Part shown: piece by piece, positions 6,745 to 13,143 of the stretch
How the letters are laid out: every line of letters starts with the position of its first letter
How positions within the stretch are numbered: position 1 is the first letter of the stretch
DNA from: Alphaproteobacteria bacterium MarineAlpha3_Bin4
Lineage (GTDB): Bacteria; Pseudomonadota; Alphaproteobacteria; Rhodospirillales; Casp-alpha2
Direction of reading: 5' to 3'
Length of the DNA stretch: 15,169 nt
NCBI GenBank assembly: GCA_002938045.1
Contig: PTLJ01000013.1
Coordinates: forward strand, 1 to 15,169
Translations under genes and position numbers: made by a program
Notes under the pieces: generated by a model
Database searches by the model: none
What the model was told of the DNA's origin: nothing
What the model saw: the letters and a program-made list of their open reading frames with translations, nothing else

Positions 6745-8457
6745 ATGAAGGAACTTTTTGCCCGATTGGCTGCGCGGCCGGGGCTGACGGCGGAAATGAT
6801 CGCCGCGTCATTGCTCGCTAACGTCTTGGCTTTGGCGACGCCGTTGTTCGTCATTCAGGTTCTCAACCGCTATATCGCGCAAGGGGTAGACGCGACCCTG
6901 GCGACCCTGACGGCCGGCGTCGCCGTCGCCATCGTTCTCGAATTCGGCTTTCGCCAAATACGCATGCGCCTGGCCGCGAACGTCAACGCTTCCTACGACC
7001 GGGCCTTGGCCGGCGGTGCCTTCAATTCCTTGATCAACACGAAGGCAGCGGCGTTGGAGCAGGTCTCACCAGGCATCCGCCAGGAAATGATCGCCGGCGC
7101 CGAGAAGATGCAGGCGGCGTATAACGCCAGCAACATCTGCACGGTCCTTGACGTGCCTTTCGCACTTCTCTTCGTCGGCGCGCTGTTTCTACTCAATCCG
7201 ACCATTGCTACGATTGTCAGTGCTTTCTTGGCGTTCACCTTTGTCGTCTCGCTGATCGCCCTGGCGGCGCTCCGCCGACTGTCGCGTGAGTTGCAGAGAT
7301 CCGCCGGTAAGCGCAGCGGACTGGTCGGTTCGACCGCCGCTGCTGGGGACGCCATCCGCGCCTTCAACGCCGGTGATTTCATTCGGCGTCAGTGGCTCGA
7401 CGAGACCGGTAAGTTCCAGCATCTTTGTCGTAAGATCACCCAGCGCCAAGGATTTGTTCAATCCCTCAGCATGTCACTACAGGCGTATATGGGTGTCACC
7501 GTGATCGCCACCGGCGCCACGCTGGTGGTCGCCGGTGAGCTCGATGTTGGAGGCATGATCGGCGCCAACATCCTGGCCGCGCGCGCTCTCGGCCCATTTA
7601 TCAAGTTCGCCGCTCTCAATGAGCCGTTGGCCAAGGCGAATCAGGCCCTTGCGACGTTTCAGGACTTTGCCAGATTACCGCGCGAGCGCGGCGAGGGGAC
7701 GGCGGTCTCAGAATACAATGGTCGCATCGAACTCCAGGATATCGCTTTTTCTTATTTCGGCGCCAAAACGCCGCTGTTCGAATCCGTGAACCTGACCCTC
7801 GAACCGGGCAGCGTGCTGATGTTCGCCGGTGCCAACGGTACGGGAAAGACGACGATGGCGCGTCTGTTTTTGGGGCTGTTGGAGCCAACGCGCGGCAAAT
7901 TTCTGATCGATGGTGTCGATCTTGCGCAGGTGTCCCCCGAATGGTGGCGAAAGCAAGTCATCTATCTTCCGCAAGAACCGAATTTCCTGAATGCCAGCGT
8001 ATCGGACAACCTGTCGACTGCCAATCCGGATATCACGGAAGCAGAACTCAATGAGTTGATAGATAAGGCTTGGCTTAGGACCTTCATTGACCGGAGTTCG
8101 GACGGTATCAAAACCCAGATCACCAACAACGGCGCCAACCTGTCCCTCGGCATTCGCCGGCGCCTTGCTCTGGCCCGGGCCCTGGCCACCGACGGTACGG
8201 TGATGCTTGTTGACGAGCCGACCGAGGGATTGGATAACGAAGGCGCGCAAGCAGTCATCGCCGCCATGACTGACCACTCCAAGCGCGGGCGGACGGTGAT
8301 CGCGTTTTCCCACGATCCGAACATTCTCGAGGCGGCACCGCATTTTGTCGACCTCAACGTCAAGCCGGTCCCGACCTTGGTCCGAAAACGCTTAGCGGCG
8401 AGTAGTAGTGAGCTGGCGAGTGCGACGGAAATGCCGGTGCGAAAGGTTCAGACATGA
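6745..8457 (+). CDS. Type I secretion ABC permease/ATPase
   Basis: The 570-residue fusion of a six-helix membrane domain (about 20-300) and an ATPase domain (about 325-540) powers substrate export across the inner membrane. Visible motifs are Walker A G362-ANGTGKT369, Q-loop Q410, Walker B VMLVDE with catalytic E491, D-loop EGLD and switch H523. The signature is LSLGI at 466-470 instead of the usual LSGGQ, a departure in the third and fifth positions. There is no N-terminal C39 peptidase or C39-like domain ahead of the membrane region, so double-glycine leader processing is not expected. This short form resembles the PrtD-type subgroup of RTX exporters. The gene overlaps the adaptor gene by ATGA (8454-8457), implying coupled translation. 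Substrate unknown. Confidence 0.96.
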   Translation: MKELFARLAARPGLTAEMIAASLLANVLALATPLFVIQVLNRYIAQGVDATLATLTAGVAVAIVLEFGFRQIRMRLAANVNASYDRALAGGAFNSLINTKAAALEQVSPGIRQEMIAGAEKMQAAYNASNICTVLDVPFALLFVGALFLLNPTIATIVSAFLAFTFVVSLIALAALRRLSRELQRSAGKRSGLVGSTAAAGDAIRAFNAGDFIRRQWLDETGKFQHLCRKITQRQGFVQSLSMSLQAYMGVTVIATGATLVVAGELDVGGMIGANILAARALGPFIKFAALNEPLAKANQALATFQDFARLPRERGEGTAVSEYNGRIELQDIAFSYFGAKTPLFESVNLTLEPGSVLMFAGANGTGKTTMARLFLGLLEPTRGKFLIDGVDLAQVSPEWWRKQVIYLPQEPNFLNASVSDNLSTANPDITEAELNELIDKAWLRTFIDRSSDGIKTQITNNGANLSLGIRRRLALARALATDGTVMLVDEPTEGLDNEGAQAVIAAMTDHSKRGRTVIAFSHDPNILEAAPHFVDLNVKPVPTLVRKRLAASSSELASATEMPVRKVQT

Positions 8458-9755
8458 AAGAATTGTTTTCACAAACCGACGACGAGGCGCGGGAAAGCAG
8501 CTGGCTCACCCACCTCTTTTTCCTATTGTGCACGACGTTGGTCGCCGCGTTCGGAGCCTGGGGCTATTACGGAAAACTTGACGTGGTCAGCACCGCCATC
8601 GGCGAGGTTATCCCGTCAACACAGGTCAAGAGCGTTCAGCACCTGGAAGGTGGCATCGTCCACGAGATTCTAATCCGCGAGGGCGACAGCGTCGCCAAGG
8701 GCCAGTCGCTGATCAGCCTCGAGTCGACCGCGAGCGGCGCTGACGTCAGCGAGCTCAAAACCCGTATCATTGCCCTAACCGCGGATGTCGCGCGATTACA
8801 GGCGGAAGCAAACAGCCGCAACATGCCGACGTTTCCGGTCGAAATGTTTAGCGACCATCGCGAACTCGTCAACGATACCATCTCCATGTTCAAGACCCGC
8901 CGCAGCCGGATCAAGAACCAGCTTGCTGGCCAACGAGAGAAAATCGCCCAGCGCCAAGAAGAAATTGCCGAGATATCGTCGCGCATCAAGAACAGCCAAC
9001 TTCAATTGAAACTGCTGGAGGAACAGATCAGCATCAGCGAGGACCTGATGAAAGACCAGCTCACCAATAGGATGCAGCATCTCGAACTACTCAAGGATGC
9101 GCAGAGGCTGAAGGGTAAAATCAGCGAAGATACGGCGGCAATTAGTCGGGTCCGCGCAGCGCGCAAAGGAGCGTTCAACAAACTGGAGGCGATCCGCGAT
9201 TCGTTCCACGAGAAAGTGCGCGAGGCACTTGAGAAGAAGCGGCGGTCCCTTGATGAGTTCTCGAGCCGGTTGCGCAAGTTCGAAGATTCGCTTCGCCGCA
9301 CTGTGTTGCGCTCGCCCGTCGACGGCGTTGTGAAGACGCTTTACGTGGTCACCGTCGGCGGCGTCGTCAGCCCTGGCGGCACGGTCGTTGATATCGTTCC
9401 AGCCGGCGATCGCCTGATCATTGAAGCAAAGCTACCACCGCAGGACATCGGCTACGTGCACCCCGGCCAGACGGCGCTGGTGACGCTGGCTTCGTCGGAC
9501 GCGATCCGGTTCAGCAACCTGATGGGCGAAGTAGTCAACATAAGCCCCGATACGGTCGAAACCCCGGACGGCCGTTCCTACTACAAGGTCCGGATCGCCA
9601 CCGAGTCGGACTTCTTCGAGCGGCAATCCATGCGTTATCGGCTGGTCCCTGGCGTCCAAGTCGTGGCCTCCATTCGCACAGGCCAACGCTCCGTGCTCGC
9701 CTATCTGATCGACCCCTTCCTCAATTCCGCCCGCACGGCGATGCGGGAGCGATGA
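8454..9755 (+). CDS. HlyD-family type I secretion periplasmic adaptor
   Basis: The 433-residue membrane-fusion protein bridges the ABC transporter and the TolC-like channel. It has a short cytoplasmic N-terminus and one membrane helix at about 19-36 (THLFFLLCTTLVAAFGAW). A biotinyl-lipoyl-like half motif (about 60-90, QHLEGGIVHEILIREGDSV) follows, then a long coiled-coil hairpin (about 95-285). The second lipoyl half (LRSPVDGVVK) and a beta-barrel ending in the family signature VPGVQVVASIRTGQRSVLAYLIDP complete it. Length is typical. AAAGG seven bases before the ATG lies inside the ABC gene. It completes a full tripartite exporter. No RTX or other substrate gene follows. Confidence 0.96.
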   Translation: MKELFSQTDDEARESSWLTHLFFLLCTTLVAAFGAWGYYGKLDVVSTAIGEVIPSTQVKSVQHLEGGIVHEILIREGDSVAKGQSLISLESTASGADVSELKTRIIALTADVARLQAEANSRNMPTFPVEMFSDHRELVNDTISMFKTRRSRIKNQLAGQREKIAQRQEEIAEISSRIKNSQLQLKLLEEQISISEDLMKDQLTNRMQHLELLKDAQRLKGKISEDTAAISRVRAARKGAFNKLEAIRDSFHEKVREALEKKRRSLDEFSSRLRKFEDSLRRTVLRSPVDGVVKTLYVVTVGGVVSPGGTVVDIVPAGDRLIIEAKLPPQDIGYVHPGQTALVTLASSDAIRFSNLMGEVVNISPDTVETPDGRSYYKVRIATESDFFERQSMRYRLVPGVQVVASIRTGQRSVLAYLIDPFLNSARTAMRER

Positions 9756-9767
9756 CTGGATGTCGAT

Positions 9768-9973
9768 ATGCGTAAATTTTTCACCACCGCCTTGGTCCTT
9801 GCTCTCGCATGACCAGCGGCTGCCTAGGATACCAACTCGAGGGAAGGACCTGTACCACTACCATCCTCGAGCTCAGACCTACGACGACATACGCCTGCCC
9901 TATCCGGATCTCACGCTCGGCATCATCTGGCTCCGCCATGAAGGCACGAGGTAATTGTTCTGCCTCCGATTGA
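9768..9973 (+). pseudogene. Possible broken signal-peptide or lipoprotein ORF
   Basis: Thirteen bases after the adaptor stop, ATG 9768 reads MRKFFTTALVLALA and then hits TGA (9810-9812). These 14 residues have a basic start and a hydrophobic core, as in a signal peptide. The stop overlaps a second ATG (ATGA, 9809) whose frame reads MTSGCLGYQ and runs to 9973. Joining the two frames by a one-base indel gives a leader followed by TSGC, an acceptable lipobox. The sequence beyond is rich in Thr, Ser and Arg and not convincingly protein-like. I read this as a possible decayed small lipoprotein gene, at low confidence. No SD at normal spacing is visible. A third frame (9760-9954) is also open and also unrecognised. 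Confidence 0.3.
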
Positions 9974-10163
9974 TAGTTGTTCTGACGATTTCGATAAAGA
10001 GCAATCTGACCCTGTTGCCGCTAGAAACCGAACCAACGCTATGACCATGTGTCGGCTCGTCTTTTTGGGGGATACACAATAGACTCCTGGTCGTATTGTC
10101 ATAGAATTACGGTAATCTAGCTCCGCCCCCGGGCGCATGAACAGACAGGGAGGACAGCGAGCG
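9974..10163. other. Upstream region of the AOR gene; no gene seen
   Basis: With the preceding segment this makes about 400 bases without an intact gene. TTGTCA (10096-10101) is a good -35 match, but TAATCT at 10113 lies too close to pair with it. TAGAAT (10102-10107) could be a -10 with no clear -35. No FNR-type TTGAT-N4-ATCAA site and no terminator hairpin after the secretion operon were found. Confidence 0.4.
10147..10153 (+). promoter_or_regulatory. SD sequence supporting the AOR start
   Basis: AGGGAGG lies ten bases before ATG 10164. The alternative ATG at 10137 precedes this SD, and the family opening (GWQRKILRVNLTAG) starts at 10164. Confidence 0.75.
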
Positions 10164-11993
10164 ATGGGATGGCAGCGAAAGATTTTGCGCGTTAATCTGA
10201 CGGCAGGAACTGCCAAGGGAGAGCCGCTCAACATGGATTGGGCAGCTAAATACCTAGGCCAACGCGGACTCGCCACCCGTTATCTGATGGAGGAAATTGA
10301 CCCGACCGTCGACCCGCTGTCGCCGGAGAACAAGCTGATCTTCGCCAGCGGACCGCTGACCGGCACCATGTCGCCAACCGGTGGCCGCTGGTCGGTGGTC
10401 ACCAAGGGGGCGCTCACCGGTGCCATCGCGTGTTCCAATTCCGGCGGCCACTTCGGCGGCGAATTAAAACTAGCCGGTTGGGACATGATCATCTTCGAGG
10501 GCCGGGCCAAATATCCCGTTTATCTCCTTATCCAGGACGACAAGGCCGAGTTGTTCGACGCCCGCAAGTTCATCTGGGGAAAAACCGTTTGGGAGACTGA
10601 GGACCGGGTTAAGGCCCGCCACCAGGATCCGTTGATCCGCGTTGCCTCGATTGGCCAGGCCGGCGAAAACCTAGTCCGCTTCGCCTGCGTCATGAACGAC
10701 CGCGACCGCGCCGCCGGGCGATCCGGCGTTGGCGCGGTGATGGGCTCGAAGCAACTCAAGGCAGTCGCGTTGCGCGGCACCAAAGGGGTCCAGCCAGACA
10801 ACCCAAAAGCGTTCATCAAGGCGGTCGTCGCGGCCCAGCGCAAGCTTGCGCCAGCGGCAAAGTCCGAACGGCTGTCGGAGACCGGTACCATGGCGATGAT
10901 GGACGTGACCAATGCTTACGGTTCATTGCCGACCCACAACAGTCGCGACGTCCAGTTCAGGAACGGCGACAAGGTCAATTACCGGGCCATGGTCACACCA
11001 CGGCGCTCGGACGGCCAGGCCAACCTGGTAACCAACAAGGCTTGTTTCGCCTGCACCATCGGCTGCGGCCGTGTTTCCAGGATCGATCCCGAACACTTCT
11101 CGATCGAGGGCAAGGAACAATACAAGAGCGCGCTCGGCGGCCTTGAATACGAATCCGGTTATGCCCTGGCGCCGCTGGTTGGTGTCGACGATATTGAAGC
11201 AGCGACATTCGCCAATGCCGTGTGCAACGAACATGGCATGGATCCCATCTCGTTCGGCGGTAGCCTGGCAGCGGCGATGGAGCTGTTCGAGGAGGGCGCA
11301 ATCAGCGAGAAGGATACGGGCGGCCTGAAGCTGAACTTCGGTTCGGCGAAAGCGCTGGTCGAGACGGTCGAGATGACGGGCACCGGACAGGGCTTTGGGC
11401 GTGAGATTGGCCTCGGCTCAAAACTGCTGTGCGAGAAATACGAGCATCCGGAGTTTTCCATGTCGGTCAAGGGACAGGAGTTTCCAGGCTACGACGGTCG
11501 CGCCATGCAGGGTATGGGCCTGGCTTATGCGACCTCTAACCGCGGCGCATGCCATCTCAGGGCGGCGCCTTTCACAGACGACTTCGCCCATGTCCGCACC
11601 GAGGGCAAGGCAAAAGTGGTCAAGGAATCTCAGGACGAAATTGCCGCAGTCGATTCGACAGGTGTCTGCGCTTTCACTCATGGGGCTCTGGATCTGGCTG
11701 ACTTCGCCGAGCAGATCGATGCCGCATGTCAAGGCGAGTGGACGGCCGAGCGGCTGGCAGAAACAGGTGAGCGAATCTGGAACTTGGAGCGTCAGTTCAA
11801 TCTGGCTGCCGGCTTCACCGTCGCCGACGACACTCTGCCCCAGCGCATCCTCAAGGACGCGGCGAAGACCGGTGCTGGAAAGGGTCGCGTTGCTGAGCTC
11901 AGCGTCATGCTACCCGAGTACTACGAGCTGCGCGGCTGGGACAAGAAGGGCGTTCCCAAGAAGGCAACGCTCAAGCGCCTTGACCTGGCATGA
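10164..11993 (+). CDS. Aldehyde:ferredoxin oxidoreductase (AOR) family, tungsten/molybdenum-bispterin enzyme
   Basis: The 609-residue protein belongs to the AOR family, enzymes that oxidise aldehydes or related substrates using a W- or Mo-bispterin and one [4Fe-4S] cluster, passing electrons to ferredoxin or a partner. The N-terminal domain opens with GWQRKILRVNLTAG and continues through pterin-contacting stretches (AGRSGVGAVMGSKQLKA at about 184-200). The cluster ligands are all present: C294-x2-C297-x3-C301 and C502 in DSTGVCAF. The C-terminus ends in the family-typical LPEYYELRGWDKKGVP. Length matches archaeal AOR (about 605). The stop overlaps the MoaD-like start by ATGA. Metal, substrate and electron acceptor cannot be assigned, and no ferredoxin-like subunit is adjacent. 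Members in proteobacteria are less studied than the archaeal enzymes. Confidence 0.96.
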   Translation: MGWQRKILRVNLTAGTAKGEPLNMDWAAKYLGQRGLATRYLMEEIDPTVDPLSPENKLIFASGPLTGTMSPTGGRWSVVTKGALTGAIACSNSGGHFGGELKLAGWDMIIFEGRAKYPVYLLIQDDKAELFDARKFIWGKTVWETEDRVKARHQDPLIRVASIGQAGENLVRFACVMNDRDRAAGRSGVGAVMGSKQLKAVALRGTKGVQPDNPKAFIKAVVAAQRKLAPAAKSERLSETGTMAMMDVTNAYGSLPTHNSRDVQFRNGDKVNYRAMVTPRRSDGQANLVTNKACFACTIGCGRVSRIDPEHFSIEGKEQYKSALGGLEYESGYALAPLVGVDDIEAATFANAVCNEHGMDPISFGGSLAAAMELFEEGAISEKDTGGLKLNFGSAKALVETVEMTGTGQGFGREIGLGSKLLCEKYEHPEFSMSVKGQEFPGYDGRAMQGMGLAYATSNRGACHLRAAPFTDDFAHVRTEGKAKVVKESQDEIAAVDSTGVCAFTHGALDLADFAEQIDAACQGEWTAERLAETGERIWNLERQFNLAAGFTVADDTLPQRILKDAAKTGAGKGRVAELSVMLPEYYELRGWDKKGVPKKATLKRLDLA

Positions 11994-12241
11994 AGGTTCG
12001 CATCAAGCTGATCTCGCCGCTCGGAAGGCCGCCCTCGGGCTTCGACAAGTTCGGCGCCGCTGCCGTCGATATCAACAGCGATGCTACCCTTGCCGACATT
12101 CTGGCGCGCTTCGAACTAACCCGTCAAGAACCCTACATGACCCTGGTCAACGGTGAATCCATCGTCGCCTCCGAACGCGACAGGCACGTCATGGGGGACG
12201 GCGACGAGGTGACTATATTTCCACCGATCCAGGGAGGCTAA
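11990..12241 (+). CDS. MoaD/ThiS-like small sulfur-carrier protein
   Basis: The 83-residue beta-grasp protein ends in the diagnostic Gly-Gly (FPPIQGG). In MoaD this end is adenylated and thiocarboxylated to give sulfur to the molybdopterin dithiolene. The opening strand VRIKLISPLG, the ATLADILARFEL helix and DGDEVTIFPPI before the tail fit MoaD. It overlaps the AOR gene by four bases, so both are likely made together. Pairing of AOR with a private MoaD-like gene is a recurring arrangement, taken to serve synthesis of the tungstopterin or molybdopterin. It could instead be a ThiS-like carrier, but the partner gene favours the pterin role. Confidence 0.92.
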   Translation: MKVRIKLISPLGRPPSGFDKFGAAAVDINSDATLADILARFELTRQEPYMTLVNGESIVASERDRHVMGDGDEVTIFPPIQGG

Positions 12242-12348
12242 TGTGGTCTTCTGCTGTCCTTCTGTTGAGTTCAACAGAGGGGTGGTGTGCGGAACTCCAG
12301 AAAGGGTTTGATGGTCACGCTTCTGCACAATACTCACATGTTCTTTAA
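12241..12348 (+). pseudogene. Remnant leader of a Sel1-like repeat protein
   Basis: ATG 12241 overlaps the MoaD-like stop (TAATG), and AGGGAGG (12231-12237) precedes it closely. The 35 residues start MWSSAVLLLSSTEGWCAELQ, a plausible signal peptide, then read KGFDGHASAQYSHVL and stop at TAA 12346-12348. Secreted Sel1 proteins of proteobacteria commonly start with a leader followed by a LQKG-(L/F)-DA-type helix, and repeat units often contain G-(H/N/D)-A-x-AQY. Here the two parts sit directly together, as if an internal deletion removed the segment between. The match to Sel1 is from memory of the family pattern and is inference. It stops just where repeat-protein sequence begins in another frame. 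Confidence 0.35.
12258..12281 (+). terminator. Hairpin after the MoaD-like gene
   Basis: A ten-base-pair stem (12258-12267 with 12272-12281, one T-G wobble) closes on an AGTT loop; its inner part is CTGTTG / CAACAG. It begins 16 bases after the MoaD-like stop. No T-run follows, so it is not a classic intrinsic terminator. It may slow transcription or protect the 3' end of the AOR transcript. It lies inside the short leader ORF. Confidence 0.35.
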
Positions 12349-12366
12349 AAGGAGCCAAGAAGACAA

Positions 12367-13032
12367 TTGCCCGAGCCCTTGCAATCGCAAAAACGATTAA
12401 AGACGATTAAAGACGCTTATTCCCATACGGTGGCGCTTGCTAACATCGCGGTAGCGCAAGCAAAGGCTGGGGATGTAAAAGGAGCCCTTGCAACCACAAA
12501 AACGATTGCAAATACCTCTTACCGTACTTTGACGCTCGCTCGCATTGCGTCGGCGCAATTAGAGGCTGGGGATGTCAAAGGAGCGAAGGAGAACATTGCC
12601 CAAGCCCTTGTAACCGCAAGAACGATTGAAGATGCCTCTTCTCGCGCTTCGACGCTTGCAAACGTCGTGGTCACTCAAGCAGAGGCAGGGAATGTAAGAG
12701 AGGCCCTTGCAACCGCAAATACGATTGAAGATGCCTATTCTCGCGCTTCGACGCTTGCTAACATCGCGGTGGCGCAGGCAAAGGCTGGGGATGTAAATGA
12801 AGCCAAGGAGACCATTGCCCAAGTCGTTGCAACAACACAAACGATTGCAAATACCTCTTACCTTACTTTGACACTTGCTCGCATCGCATGGGCGCAAGCA
12901 GAGGCTGGGGATTTAAAAGAAGCCAAGAAGACCTTTGCCAAGGCCCTTGCAACCTCAAAGACAATTAAAGGGGTTTACGAGCGCAATTCAGTGCTCGCAT
13001 CAATCGCCAAAGTCCTCGCTATAATGAAATAG
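12367..13032 (+). CDS. Repeat-rich alpha-helical protein, probably decayed
   Basis: This 221-residue frame opens at TTG 12367, twelve bases after AAGGAG (12349-12354), and contains no ATG until its second-last codon. From residue 17 it is built of near-identical helical repeats with the core (T)LANIAVAQAKAGDV-x-x-A and the tail A-x-T-I-A/E-N/D. Units are 17-49, 50-89, 90-122, 123-162 and 163-202, plus a partial end at 203-221. They alternate between 33 and 40 residues, the long form having seven extra residues (KENIAQA type). The fold is likely a TPR/Sel1-like solenoid for protein binding; no named family is assigned. Before residue 17 the repeat pattern continues in a different frame (LKGAKKTIARALAIAKTIKD, 12345-12404), broken by a 10-bp duplication. 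The frame has no signal peptide of its own. It may be a relic rather than a working gene. Confidence 0.6.
   Translation: MPEPLQSQKRLKTIKDAYSHTVALANIAVAQAKAGDVKGALATTKTIANTSYRTLTLARIASAQLEAGDVKGAKENIAQALVTARTIEDASSRASTLANVVVTQAEAGNVREALATANTIEDAYSRASTLANIAVAQAKAGDVNEAKETIAQVVATTQTIANTSYLTLTLARIAWAQAEAGDLKEAKKTFAKALATSKTIKGVYERNSVLASIAKVLAIMK
12393..12412 (+). repeat. 10-bp tandem duplication causing a frameshift
   Basis: ACGATTAAAG occurs twice head to tail (12393-12402, 12403-12412) with no mismatch. Removing one copy joins the upstream repeat-protein frame (ARALAIAKTIKD) directly to AYSHTVALANIA, the normal order seen in the other units. Ten bases is not a multiple of three, so the duplication changes the frame. 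Confidence 0.95.
12415..12972 (+). repeat. Five tandem coding repeats of 99 or 120 bp
   Basis: Units are 12415-12513 (99 bp), 12514-12633 (120), 12634-12732 (99), 12733-12852 (120) and 12853-12972 (120). The first four form two 219-bp pairs. Stretches such as GCTTGCTAACATCGCGGT recur with few or no changes, indicating recent duplication or gene conversion. These are in-frame protein repeats, not a CRISPR array. Confidence 0.85.
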
Positions 13033-13143
13033 CAACGTCTCCTCTTTCAATCGACCACATAAACAATAAGGAGAATGACAATAGTGCTAAGTAAGATGCG
13101 ACTGACTTCCGCCCATTTCCGACTGCCGGGCAAGGGTAAGCGA

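Noticed and set aside
6745..6850. C39 peptidase domain at the start of the ABC transporter
   Set aside because: The protein begins almost directly with the first membrane helix; there is no room for the domain and no Cys/His motif.
9923..10276. 117-codon minus-strand ORF upstream of and into the AOR gene
   Set aside because: It overlaps the AOR start, has scattered Cys/Arg/Ser composition and no SD; it appears to be a chance frame.
12559..12897. Cysteine-rich minus-strand ORF with apparent repeats
   Set aside because: It is antisense to the in-frame repeats of the plus-strand protein, and its periodicity is inherited from them.
12415..12972. CRISPR-like spaced repeats
   Set aside because: The repeats are contiguous coding units of 99 or 120 bp, lacking short identical repeats separated by unique spacers.
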